This document shows positions 47,593-59,399 of a DNA stretch of 64,000 bases, one piece after another. Source of the DNA: Desarmillaria ectypa (lineage: Eukaryota; Basidiomycota; Agaricomycetes; Agaricales; Physalacriaceae); assembly GCA_030407005.1 (NCBI GenBank), contig JAUDYN010000006.1, forward strand, positions 2,170,001 through 2,234,000, in the 5' to 3' direction. The position numbers and the translations under genes are program-made. The notes under the pieces were generated by a model. That model ran no database searches. It had not been told where the DNA came from and saw nothing but the letters and a program-made list of their open reading frames with translations. Each line of letters opens with the position of its first letter. The first letter of the stretch is position 1.

Positions 47593-47812
47593 TATTATGA
47601 TTTTTTCATTATCTCATCTCATCCAATGTCATAATGCTTACACACTGCTCATATTATCAATCACCCTCACTCATCCATTGATAACCTTATCGATGCACCC
47701 ATGCTGTCACCTCAACCATCTCACCTGACCATGGTAGCATCCCTAAAACACTTCAACACATGGTTCATACATCATACACACCTGGACAACACTCGCATTC
47801 ATACCCCAGTTT
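47593..47812 (+). repeat. element A 5' LTR, left part
   Basis: Matches the 3' LTR at 63804 onward base by base over about 200 bp with scattered transitions. It is cut at 47812 by element B; the rest resumes at 56475. It starts TA rather than TG. Confidence 0.9.
47808..47812. other. target-site duplication AGTTT, left copy
   Basis: AGTTT directly precedes element B; the right copy is 56470..56474. This shows B inserted into A's LTR as a unit. Confidence 0.9.
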
Positions 47813-48239
47813 TGTTATGGCCTGTCTTATACATGTGACTTGGGATGTAAATGGTTCTCTTGGACTGTTACGCATTTGAACAATCACCCATATAGAGAAT
47901 AGCACTTTGGTCTTTGGTGTGGTGCAGTTAGAAGTATAAGAATATAATTTAGTTGAAAGATAGAGTACAACAGTTTAGTTTACTCTACTTTTATACTGTA
48001 TGTATGGTGTGTATATTTAGGTGAAACAATATGGTCCATGAGGGAATGGTACGGTTCAGGAGAGGACGGTGTGGAGTCAGATGGATCATGGGCCAATGAG
48101 AGAGAACGAGGGTGACATTCCATGTGAACTGGGGTTGTAGTCGGTGAGAGTGTTGATATGAAGTGGAGACAGTGTCTGATTAGATGAATGAGTCATGGAT
48201 ATGACTTGGATAAGATAAGATAATGGAAAAATCATAACA
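47813..48239 (-). repeat. element B 3' LTR
   Basis: 427 bp, TGTTATGG...CATAACA in + orientation. Differs from the 5' copy mainly by transitions and by a 7-bp unit in a GTGTGGT run. Confidence 0.9.
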
Positions 48240-48319
48240 TTACCCCCTTGTTAAAGCAGTCATCCTGACTGCTAAGGTTCTTCTTCAGGGGAGTCAAGTT
48301 GTGATTCAACTTGACTGAT

Positions 48320-51300
48320 CCAGTACTGATTGGTCAGGTTTTTCCATAGGTCTTTGTCTGGATTGATGATCTATTTGGTATGTCCATCTTTGCATTCAGC
48401 AAGATATGCTATATCACCATTCTTCGAGTACTCATGGTCCAGTATCTTGACCACTACTTTGTCCTTGGTTGCGATTTTGGGAGTGTATAAGGTGCAGTTT
48501 ATGCTGGCCTGATACTCTTTGATCGCTTCCATAGCATTTGACATCTCGGTTTCTCTAACCCAGGAATTGTGTTCTCTGATCCATCCTTTCCATTTAACAA
48601 GGTAATCCATGACTTCCCTGGATGGTTGTCCTCTTTTGGAGCATACTTTTGAGTGCACGAATCCAAAATTTCTTCAATTTCATATTTCTCTTAACCATCG
48701 ATGAAGTCTGGAGGAGGGGGTGGTGGTTGCTGTTGCTTAGGGAAGGAGGGTGCAGTATATGGAGTTAACAATTTCTCATTGAATTGGGAGTGTATTTTCC
48801 AATGGAGTGGCAGTTTTAACTTGTAAGCTGCTATTCCTGACTTTTCAATAATCTTGAATGGTCCTGTTCATTTGTCATCAAGTTTCTTTTTGGGTCATGG
48901 AAGATGAAGGTTGGCAGTGTCAAGCCAGACCTTATCACTGATATGATATTCATGAGGTGATTGCTTTTGTTTGTCATATTGTGCCTTCATTTGTGCCACT
49001 GCCTTTTCCAACATATCATGGACCTCTTTGTGTACTTTGGCCATGGTTTCTATGAAGTCAACAGCTGCGGGATTGATGAAATTGGTCTTCTGGATTGACT
49101 CAGGAATAAGTCAAGGATTTCACCTATATAGAACCATGAATGGACTTTTGCTCATGGCCGAGTGAATTCTGCAAGTGGTAGCCAGGCTACCCAGTCTGTC
49201 TGTCGATGGTTGACAAAGATATGGAGATATTTTTCAACCTCCTGATTGACTCTCTCTGTCTGTCCATCAGTCTGAGGATGATATATCATAGAGGCATTTT
49301 GCATGATGTTCAGCATTCAATAGAGTTTCTTCATGAATGCTGATACAAACTGGGGTCTTCAGTCTGAGATGACCACCTGAGGCATTCCATACTTTGTGTA
49401 TACATGGTTATAGAGAATTAGGGCCCATTCTTCAGTGGATAATTCTTTATTACATGGAATGAGAATTATGGTTTTGGAGAATTGATCCATAATGATGAGT
49501 AAGGCATCGAAACCTTCTAATTCTAGAAGACTGGTGACCATGTCAATGGAAATATGAGTCCATAAAGTATCAGGAATTGCATTGGGATGAAGAGGAGCAG
49601 CTTTAGCCTGCATGTTGCTCTTCATCCTTTGACATGTTTCACATCCCTTAATATAGGATTCGATGTCACTTTTCATCTTTGGCCACCAATATTCTTGTAA
49701 AATGAGTTCTTTAGTCTTGGCAATGCCTGGGTGTCCAGTGGTGATATGGTCATGATGTTGAGCAATGATATCCCTGTGTAGTGAAGGGTCCTGAGGGACA
49801 TAGATTTGTCCATTATACCACAGGATTTTGTTTTCCTGTGTGATTCCTCATTCATAGTTAAGGGATTTCTTGATCCCTTGGTCCCATTGACTCTTTTGTC
49901 AGGTTGCATCTCTTATACACATGATTTGTTCTTCGGTGGTGGGCAGTATTAATGCCTGGAAGTGTTCTGGGGAAAGGACAACTACATCTTGATTGTCTTC
50001 TTTTTCTTGATCATAGTTGTCTTGTCGACTGAGAAGATCTGTGTTAGGGACCATCTTAGTCATGTGACTTGGAATATCAGCTGTCCTCTTTGGGCTGTTA
50101 TGCATTCAAACAATCATCCAGTTAGAGGATTAGGCTTGGTCTTTAGTGTGTGAGAGTGAGAGATATATGATTCTAATTTAGTCAAAAGATAGAGTACAAT
50201 GGTGTAGTTTACTCTGTTTATATACTGTAGGTACAGCATTTATATTTAGATGAAATGGTTTAGTCCATGCTGGAATGGTGTCCAAGTTGAATGGTCCAGA
50301 AGGATCATAGTCCAATAGAGAACATCTGGGGTGACAGTTGGTGAGAATGAGAGTAGTGGTCAGTGAGTGTGTTGATACGAGTTGGAAACAATGGTTGATT
50401 AGATGGATGAGTCATGGATATGACTTGGATAAGATAAGATAATGAAAAAATCATAATAATCTGCCTTCTTGTTAGTGATCCCAGCTTTGTGTTGAAGAAC
50501 AAAGTGGTATTTGGCTAGTTCCATAACCCATCAGGCTTGGCATCAGTTTAGCTTTTGAGGCTTTCAGAAGTATTGGAGATTTTGATGATCTGTCCAGATC
50601 TCCACAGTCTCTTTTGCACCCATGAGATAATGGCACCATTCTTCTAAGGCTAGCATGATGGCCAGCAACTCTTTGTCATAGATCTTGTAGTTGTGTTCGG
50701 TGACCATTAAGGCTTTTGACATGAAGGCGACAGGCCTCCATTTGCTGTTCTGTTCTTGGCTTAAGACAGTGCTGATAGCTCCATCACTGGCATCAGCCTC
50801 TACTCAGAATCTTCTATCATCTGAGGGAATTGTTAGAACCATATTTGTAGTCATCAACTTTTTGAGTTGTGAAAATGCCTGTTCTTGTTCTGATCCTCAA
50901 GTCCAGTCAACTTTGCTGGTTAACTGAGTGAGAGGTCATATGATCTTGGAGTAATCTCAAATGAACTTTCGGTAAAAGTTCGTGAAGCCTAAGAAAGATT
51001 GAAGTTCTTTCTTTTTCATGGGAATAGGCCATTCCATGATTCCAGCGATTTTGACAGGATCCATTTGGATTGCATCTTTGCTGATGATGACTCCAAGGTA
51101 TTTGGTTTCTAATACCTCGAATTCGCATTTCTCCACTTTGAGGAACAACTTGTTTTCTTGGAGACATTGTAGGACTTGTCAAATGATGGTTCAATGTTCA
51201 GAGAAGGTTTTTGTGAAGATAAGGATATTGTCGAGGTAAATGGTGACTTTTCCTCTGGCGATTAAGTCCTTAAAGATGTCATTCATCATCCACTGGAATG

Positions 51301-52456
51301 TGGCTAGTGAATTGGTAAGACTAAAGAACATGACCATAGGCTCAAAGAGTCCTTGGTTAGTTCTGAATGCAGCCTTTTTTTCATCTCCCCCTTAGATTTG
51401 TATGTTATTATATCCCCACCGAACATCCAGCTTGGAGAAATATTTTGCTCCACATAGTTTGTCAATGAGTTTAGAGATCAAGGGGAGTGGGTAATGGTTT
51501 TTGATTGTCATTTCATTCAGTTTTCAGTAGTCCTGAACAGGTCATAGAGAACCATCCTTTTTCTTGACGAAGAAAAAAGGGGAGGCAAAAGAGGATTTGG
51601 AAGGTCAGATTCTTTCAGAGTTGAGATTTTCATCCAGGAACTTGTTGAGCTGTTCCTGTTCATTTCGGTTGAGTGGATAGACTTTGCAGTCTAATGTGGA
51701 TTTGGCATTGGGGGTTAGCTTGATGGCATGATCCCAGGGTCTTCAGTCAGGTAGGTTATGAAAGCTTTCTTTAGAGAATAAATCTCTAAAGCTTTGGTAC
51801 TGAGGAGGCACAAGCTCCTTGAAGGTCTGTTTCAGTTTTTCTGCATTTGCAGCTGCCACCAGTTCATTTACATGGTGTACTGCTCAAAGAAGGATTTCTT
51901 TGTACATGTTTATCACCAGAATAGTCTTGCCTTCTTCTAGCTCTTCGTCCCATCTGTCTTCTTCATCAGAATCAGGGAGAGTAAAATGATTTTTAATATA
52001 ATGATATTGTCCAAATATCATGATTCCTGATTTCCAGTTGACAAGGGGATTGTGGCATTTAAGCCAGTCATGGCCCAAGTACACTGTCTTAGAGCCCAAG
52101 TCCATGACCGTGAGGTTGATTTGTTCGACATGGTCTCTGATGGTCATTTGGAGCTCCACAAATTCAGTGATGTTACCAGCCTTGTTGCAGATTCCATCTG
52201 CATTGTATACAGGTATGGGAGAGGTGGCTTTTTGAGTATCCAACTGGTGTTGTTGGACATAAGTTTGGTTGATAGAGCTGCCTATGCAGCCACTATCCAA
52301 CAATGTGTGAGTTGTCAAGGTCTTCTTCCCAGTACAGAGAGCGAGCTGGATATCCACCAAGAAGTCTTGGCCTGAGCTTTTGGTTCTGCGGATATACTGG
52401 ATCAGTTTGTGAAGTTTGTAGAGCTGTTCATGCACAATGCTCTCTTCAGTGTTCAA
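48320..52456 (-). pseudogene. element B pol: protease, RT, RNase H, integrase, chromodomain
   Basis: The minus frame starting 52456 encodes an intact protease-like part with LLDSGCIGSSIN (DSG active site). RT pieces follow ([11 protein letters not shown]; catalytic site YLDN at 51238..51227 instead of YLDD), then RNase H (VEADASDGA, EIWTDHQNL), then the integrase HHCC region (HHDHITTGHPG, CETCQ) and core (ISIDMVT, VISD). A chromodomain follows with YLVKWKGWIREHNSW near 48590. In-frame stops recur, mostly at positions where relatives have Arg. A solo LTR separates RNase H from integrase. Chromodomain-bearing elements target heterochromatin; this copy cannot make active RT. Confidence 0.85.
50042..50458 (-). 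repeat. solo LTR nested in element B pol
   Basis: 417 bp related to B's LTRs (shared TCATGTGACTTGG and GATAGAGTACAA blocks) but clearly diverged. Flanked by ATCTG duplications at 50037..50041 and 50459..50463. On both sides B's pol frame reads up to the same codons (NKKAD before, DLLSRQ after), so it inserted after B and later lost its interior by LTR-LTR recombination. Confidence 0.9.
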
Positions 52457-53199
52457 GCTCTGAATGAGCTTATCGGTGATTTCTCCAAGTCATTTGGAAT
52501 GGACCCAAGTAGAGAGGATGGCTTTGGCAATTGCTAAATTCTTGGTACTTTGGATAGCACATAGAGTCCAGTCTACTCCAAATGGCTTGTACCATACATG
52601 ACTGGCAGGATTTTGAGGTTCGGTACCCTCTTGTTAGATGGGATTTCAGATGTTGGGATACTGGCTTTGGACTGTTTTGCTTGCCACAGTCTAAAGGCAG
52701 TGTCATCTTCTTCATCAGGTACTTCGACAATAGTGGTAGTTCTGTTACCATGCCCCCTTTTTACTGCCTGGGCACTAGCAGCTTCCCCCTGTTCTTCAGC
52801 TTTAGTTCGCTTGGGAACTTGTTCAGACTTGGAAGGAGTCTGGCTTTGGCTTAAGGCATCCAAGATTCTGCTACTACCTGTTCTAGTGGAGTTGGCTGTG
52901 GTGCCAGGTGCAAATCTCATCAGCATTGCGGTCAGCTCCACCACTAGGTTTCTCCCAACTGGACCAGATAGTGTGTGGCCCTGATCCTGACCTTGGTGAG
53001 AGGCACTGTCCTGGTCCTCCACTGACCCTGGTGAGGTTTGGTGACTTGCCTCCTGACTCATCAGGAGTACTGAGCTTTTCAGACTTCTGAGAGGCCTGAG
53101 AGCATCTCATCTACTAGTCTCCATCTGTGGTTTTACCCGTGTATCCAGTGAGTTCTGCAGTGTGGACTTGGTGGACTTTGTGGCAGTGCCAGCACCACC

Positions 53200-54730
53200 T
53201 GGCAAATCCTGCACCTCGTCGGAGGCTCAGGATTCACTATAGATAATCATGTCAGCTTCTTTCAGGAGTGTGATATACCTGTTTGTTTTCAATTCTTTGA
53301 GGGTCTTTGGCTTTGGGGTCTGTGAAGTCATATGATATTTATTGGTTTTTATAGGTAATTGTCTGTATTCATAATAATCAGTCCGACCCACAGAAGCTGA
53401 GAACTCACCTTTGAGAGACTTGGTCAAGCAAGGGGAATTGAACCCTTGTCGATCTATTCTTTTGCCTCTTCAATCTTGGCTATAGGCAGCACCACTTCAT
53501 TAATGGGCCCTACTGACCAAATATCCTTGAGTTTCTTTCTTCTAGAGCAATCCTTGCTCATGTGACTCTTTTCATCACAGTGAAAACATCTGCCCTCTGC
53601 TCATTGCTGATCAATGTCCATGGGCTTCCCCACCCCTCCATATGTTATCCACCTTCCTGTTCTGGCATCTCAACTTGCTCTGGCATTTCCTGTTGGCTTT
53701 GGAGCTGAATAGCTTGACACCCCAGCAGTGGCTTTACTGCTGGGTTGTTGTTATTGTTGCTGTTGGGGATGGGAATCCTTCTTCTGCCCATCCCAGGGTG
53801 TGCCGGTGGTCTGGTCAAAGACCTATTTGCACTGTCATTCTTCATACATGTGCAAGATTCATTCCTTCCACTCTGGGTATGAGCGTGGGATGTTGATGCC
53901 CATGTTGGATATAAAGGTGGTATAGGAGGAAGGAACTCCTAATTGTACCACCTTTACCATGGCACCATGCTCATTTTCATCAGTCTGCTGGCCTGCCAAT
54001 TTCACCTCTTCTTCCAACTTTTGGAAGTAATGGGAAGCCTGTTGCATTCCCATTTTGAGGTTGAACATCCTCTTTTCATGTACTTCCTCGATTGCAGGGT
54101 CTCAGAATTGTCATGAGACCAAGTTGCTCCAGTCTGGGTAGCAGAAATGGGCAGTGGTTCCATCATAGGAGTTGCTGACCCAGAATTCGGGTCTTTTATA
54201 GACCCACCAGTCCTTGGCAGCCCCCTCAAAATGGGAGGTTGTGAATAGTACCAGGTGTGATGGCACCTGGAAGTAATGACAGAACACCTTGAAATAGGTG
54301 ATGCAATTGCCTATGAAGCATTCAATATCATCATGGTCCCCTTTGAATAGAGATGGGACCTTGACAAGGGTTGGTTTGATGCCCAAATAAGGGGCATCAA
54401 CAGGGGTGTTTCCAACAGGATTGGGAATTGGGTCAGGAGGTCCTTTCCCAGGGGGCAGTCTAGGGATCAAATATCGATCCACTCATGATCTGGCAGGGGG
54501 ATATCTCTTTGAGGGGTCTGTTGGTCTACTATGCTCCAGCTCCTTTCCTTTTTTCTGATGAAGGTATTCTTCCATACCTTCTTGAGCAGCTTCCTCCTTG
54601 GCCAGCTCATCATGCATTTCTTCTTCTTGGCTAGCACATTTCTGACATGTTGCCATATTTCTTCTGCCATTTTCAGCATTGAGGAAGATTCTGCAGGGGC
54701 AGGGTCTACAGGGTTGGTATCAGTCATCAT
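53200..54730 (-). pseudogene. element B gag with zinc knuckle
   Basis: From a start at 54730 the minus strand encodes a Lys-rich helical N-terminus, then a Ty3-type Gag core (LFKGDHDDIECFIGN, FEGAAKDWWV near 54270), and a CCHC knuckle C-F-H-C-DEKSHMSKD-C near 53590-53549. Frame changes and stops split it. Gag would form the particle shell and bind the genomic RNA. Confidence 0.75.
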
Positions 54731-54769
54731 GTCTTCTCCTGTGCCTGTGAATAGAAGACTACCACCCTG

Positions 54770-55981
54770 ATAAGAGTGGTATCCTTATTGACGTGCTCAA
54801 TGATAGGGGGGAGAATCAGGCAAGGGTCATGGTCTTGTGACTGGGGTATTGGGTGGATAATTGGGAATCTTCATGTATTGGGGCTGGAAGTAGTCCAGCC
54901 TATCGTAGTGTCTGTAATCATAATTGGGTGTTTTGCCCCTCCTCTGCCTCTCAATCTACCTCCAGGATCCATAATCTCTGAAGGGAATGTTTTAGTTCCC
55001 ACTGTTTGTTATTGTCTTGGGGTCATAACCCTGGTAGTAAGTCTCTGGCAGTGGCAGGGAAAAGATTTCAGTGCCTGTTCACATGAATGTGGGCATGAAT
55101 GATGGCATTGGGATTGGTGCTCTGAATGATGTCTTTCCAGTTGAGTGCAAGCCACTCATCTATATCAGGTCTGGACTCAGTCCAGAGCATTTGTTCTTCA
55201 ACATCGGCACATCGAAGATTCTAGGTGGTGGTCCTGAAGGAGCCGAATAGGTCCCTGTCAACCTCAGAGAGGTCAGACCAATTGTAGTCCATTCCACTGG
55301 GATTGAAGAGATTATTGGGGTCAGGGCATCAGGCTCTCCATCATCATCGGAGAGCTTGATGAGGGGGAGGGAGTTCAAGGAGTCCATTCCCCAGAAGTCA
55401 TCTGGGTTAGTTCTGTGCCATGGTTTATAGGGATGGTTTCGCTCCATCTCATAGTTTTGGGGTTCAGGGGAGGGGGAATTTGACCTTGGAGGTATTCTCC
55501 AGTTATAGGGTCAAAGAGGGAGAATTGGGGTATTGGGACAAGGGAGGAGAGTGTACGGGGGTGGGGAGTCCTTGAATGTAGCCCATATGTTCCTCACATA
55601 TTCCTTGGCTGGGGAGGGGGCAGGTCATTTCAGCCAGAGGGTGACATTTCTTGCCCTTGTCAGGGCTTCATGTGCATCCTCAATGGAGGAGGCAGAGGTA
55701 TTTGGGTCTGTGAAGTGGATCCGGGGGCAAATGAGTGAAGTCTCTTCTCATTTTCCCAGTCTTGCGGAGGGTATCCTCCTGGGAAGGATATGGTTGGAGT
55801 GTCAGGGCAGGTGGGTGAAATTCATCAGTGTTCATTGTCACCTTTCATGGCGAAGAAGTGTGCATGCTTCTTCTTCATACATAAGTACAAGAAAAGTGGT
55901 AATAAAGACTAGGAGTATGGTGCCTCCAATGGCAGCACTGAGAGTAATTGTTTGTTGGTTGTTTTGATCATTGTTGGTCAT
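54770..55981 (-). pseudogene. element B extra frame upstream of gag (ORF0) with TM helix
   Basis: The frame begins at 55981 (MTNNDQNNQQT), followed by a hydrophobic helix (ITLSAAIGGTILLVFITTF) and an acidic patch. Further down, other frames conserve SDLSEVDRDLFGSF and RPDIDEWLALN with the same order and spacing as in element A. Now broken by stops and frame changes. I know no named function for it. Confidence 0.55.
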
Positions 55982-56035
55982 AGATGCTACTTCATGGCTA
56001 GTGTTGAAGGAGTGGGCTGGGTATCTTTCAACTAA

Positions 56036-56469
56036 TATTATGGCCTGTCTTATACATGTGACTTGGGATGTAAATGGTTTTCTTGGACTGTTATGCATTT
56101 GAACAATCACCCATATAGAGAATAGTGCTTTGGTCTTTAGTGTGGTGCAGTTAGAAGTATAAGAATATAATTTAGTTGAAAGATAGAGTACAACAGTTTA
56201 GTTTACTCTACTTTTATACTGTATGTATGGTGTGTGGTGTGTATATTTAGGTGAAACAATATGGTCCACAAGAGAACAGTACAGTTCAGGAGAGGATGGT
56301 GTGGAGTCAGATGGATTATGGGCCAATGAGAGAGAATGAGGGTGATATTCTGCATGAACTGGGGTTGTAGTCAGTGAGAGTGTCGATACAAAGTGGAGAC
56401 AGTGTCTGATTAGATGAATGAGTCATGGATATGACTTGGATAAGATAAAATAATGGAAAAATCATAACA
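56036..56469 (-). repeat. element B 5' LTR
   Basis: 434 bp; near-identical to 47813..48239 with the 7-bp length difference noted there. Its inner end reads ..ATAATA instead of ..ATAACA (C-to-T change at the terminal CA). Confidence 0.9.
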
Positions 56470-56474
56470 AGTTT
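56470..56474. other. target-site duplication AGTTT, right copy
   Basis: Pairs with 47808..47812 and marks the right boundary of element B. Confidence 0.9.
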
Positions 56475-56658
56475 TCAGTATATAAGTAGTATATCCATTG
56501 TGTATATACTGCATCTTTTGACTAAACTTAATTCATATACCTCTTCTACCACCACATCCAAAGATTATAGCCATAACTATCCTGGGTAATTGTTCAAATA
56601 TGTAACAGCCCATTAGTTGTGCTGATCCCAAGATCACATATAAAGGCAGGTTCTAACA
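56475..56658 (+). repeat. element A 5' LTR, right part
   Basis: Continues the LTR cut at 47812 and ends ..TTCTAACA at 56658. The end aligns with the end of element B's LTR (TTGTTCAAAT.....GTAACAG block shared). Confidence 0.8.
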
Positions 56659-56732
56659 TTAGTCAAAAGATATTACCACCCACTCCTTCTATACTAAGCC
56701 ATAAAAGCAGCAAAAATCTATGCTAGAAAATA

Positions 56733-57878
56733 ATGACAACAGAAAAATAATCACTCTCAGTACTACTATTGGCAGCACAACACTTTTAGTAATCTTCACT
56801 GCTCTCTTTGTACTAACATATGAAAAGGAAATCAGAAACCTACTCTGACAGGAGCAGTGACCTTACTGCCCCCAACCACAGCTTTCACCTCACCCTCCTC
56901 GACATCCCCAACATGGCCTTCCTAGAAGGCCTTTTCCCACTAGACTGGCAACAGGGAAAGAGGAACTACTCTTCTACCCTCAGGTTTGATTCACAGACAC
57001 CTCCTCCTCTGAGGAGTTTATAACATATAGGAGGGTCACAACTCCAGAACCCCCCAATGACCAGGTGGAATGATCCACCCTCACCACTGCTCAGAAATAT
57101 GCAAAGAACATATGAGCTATATTTGAGAACCCCCTGCCCATATATTCCTAATGTTTCTGTCCCCATTCCCCAACCCCATCCCACCTCCACTTTGGAGTAT
57201 GACACCCTGATGATCCAGAAATAGATTGGAACCATTCCTACAGCCTCTGAGGCTGCAACATTCAGCAAAGAGGCTTCTGGTCCAGAATGGAGTCCTCCTC
57301 TTCCCTCCCAGTTATTGAACTCTCCGATGACTCCAATGATGAGCTTGATTCCACAACCACTCCCATCACCCCTAACAGCCCCTTCAATATTGATGGGGCT
57401 GATTATAACTGACCTGAGCTCACTGAAATTGACAGGACCCTACTCAGCTCCTTTAGGGCTACCATCTGGGACCTTAGGTGGGCTGATGTTGAGGCCCAAA
57501 TGGGCTGGCCTGAGATCAGGCCTGACATGGACAAGTGGTTGGCCCTTAATAGGAGTGACCCCATATGGGGACCTGACCCAGGCACCATCATTTGTGCCCA
57601 AATATATGCCAACCAGTGTAGAGAATTATACCCTCCTGTTGCAGGAGACTTGGTACTCAGGCTACAGCCCTGGATGGTGGAGGAGTGACAGGAGTTGGAT
57701 CATGCCCTTTGGTGACTCAGTCAATTGGAGATTGACTGACAATTGGAGGATGGGCAGAAAGCCTAACTTTAGCAGATTCACATATGGAACAAATTATTAC
57801 AGAGGGGTGGGATATGCCCAACCCCAATATATCAATGATTCCAGCTACCCTCCTGATACTTCAGCCCAACAGCCATGA
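56733..57878 (+). pseudogene. element A extra frame upstream of gag (ORF0) with TM helix
   Basis: Begins NDNRKIITLS, then a hydrophobic helix (TTLLVIFTALFVL) and TYEKE, aligned with B's helix. After several stops the frame near 57410-57690 reads PELTEIDRTLLSSFRATIW, then GWPEIRPDMDKWLALN and DPIWGPDP, and another near 57640-57840 has YSGY and AQPQYI..SSYPPDT. Both parts are conserved in element B. About 380 codons lie between LTR and gag. Confidence 0.55.
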
Positions 57879-57962
57879 CCCCTGCCTGACTCACCACCCA
57901 ATAGTTGGGCATGTCAACCAGGTTACTATCCTTATAAGGGTGGCAGCCTTCTATTTGCAGAC

Positions 57963-59300
57963 ATGAGAGAAGATCCCAAAACAAGCACTGCCTCTGCAGG
58001 ATCACTCTTCACTATGATGGAAGAACTTCAGCAGCAAACTAGAGCTGCACTAGCCAAAAAGGAACAGCACATCAAGAAGATGCATGAAGAACTCACCAAG
58101 AAAGAAGCCATCAGACAGGAGATGATGAACTACCTTCATGAGAACAAAAAAGGGAAAGAGCCAGAATGCAGAAGACCAACCAAACATCTGAGGGGATATC
58201 CTGCCCCTCACCCAGATTGTTTCTCAATCCTATGACCACCACCAGGAAAGAATCCTCCTGACCCTCTTCCAAATCTGGTCAGGCTCACCTCCAATGATGC
58301 CCCATATATGGGGATTAAACCAATCTTCATCCAGCCTCTGAAGCTATTCAAGGGGGACCACAATGATATTGAATGCTTCATAGGTGATTGTATTGTCTAT
58401 TTTGAAGTGTTCCATCATTATTTCCAGATGCCATCATATCTAGTCTTATTTGCGACCTCCTATTTCAAAGAGGCCACCAAAGATTAGTGAGTCTATAAGA
58501 GACCTGAATTTTGGGTCGGGGATGCCTATGATAGAACCACTGCCCACTTCTGATATCCTGCTTGGGAGGATTTTGTCGATATGGTCTTGCATCAATTTTG
58601 AGATCCTACAATTAAAGAAGTTCACAAGAAGTGGATGTTTGATCTCTGGATGGGAATGCAGCCTGCTTCCCACTATTTTCAGAAACTAAAAGAGAAGGCC
58701 AAGCTAGTGGGCTGAAGGACTGATGAACAGGAGCATGGGGCCATGGTGAAGGCCATATATCTAGGAGTACCCATCTTCTACATGACCTTCATTTTCAACA
58801 TGGGTATCAACATCCTGCACACCTATCTGGAGTGGAAGGAATGAATAATGCATATGTATGAAGAATGACAACACAAATGGGTATTCAACCAAACATCAGG
58901 AATCCCTTAGGACAGGCAGAAGAAGGACTCCTGTTCTAATCTCTCACATCAATCCAGTGGCAAAGCTGCCACTGGGGCGACAAGTTCCTCAGCTCCAAAG
59001 CTGACAGCTAATGCAGGTCCCAGTCAGAATATCAACACAGGCCAATGGATAATATATGGGGGGTCAGGATAACCAATAGAAATCAATTGACAGAAAGCTG
59101 AGGAAAGATGTTTCAGATGTAACGAGAAAGGCCACATGATGAAGGACTGTCCTAGAAGAAAGGACTTTAAAGACATTCAGTCAGTAGGGCCCACTAATGC
59201 AGTAGTGCTGCCTATGGCCACAATTGAAGAGGCAAAAGAGTAGGTTGACAAGAGTTCAATTCCCCTTGCTCAACCAATGCCTCAGATAGTGAGTCCTCAG
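57963..59300 (+). pseudogene. element A gag with CCHC zinc knuckle
   Basis: Starts MREDPKTSTASAGS, then a Lys/Glu-rich coiled helix and the Gag core (LFKGDHNDIECF at about 58350). The zinc knuckle C-F-R-C-NEKGHMMKD-C is at 59109..59150. Broken by several stops. Confidence 0.75.
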
Positions 59301-59399
59301 TTTCCATGGGTCAGACTAACATATATGAAAACAGACTATTACCCTACAAATAAATACATGCCTTTGTCACAAAACCTAAAGACCAAAGAAAATAAAAGG

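Larger units (their letters stand above)
47813..56469 (-). mobile_element. element B: full-length Ty3/gypsy chromovirus, 8657 bp
   Basis: Minus-strand LTR retrotransposon lying inside element A's 5' LTR, with LTRs 47813..48239 (3') and 56036..56469 (5') and AGTTT duplications outside. The reading order on the minus strand is extra frame (55981), gag (54730), zinc knuckle (about 53590), protease (52456), RT, RNase H, integrase and chromodomain (48658-48371). Pol is interrupted by a solo LTR at 50042-50458. Stops are scattered throughout pol, though some domains stay open (protease region 52456-51884). It is related to A but distinct. Confidence 0.92.

Noticed and set aside
53430..53455. tRNA T-arm-like GGGTTCAATTCCC (minus) in element B
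   Set aside because: It lies in the gag/pol region of the retroelement and has a counterpart in element A at the same gag position, so it is coding-derived; no cloverleaf around it.
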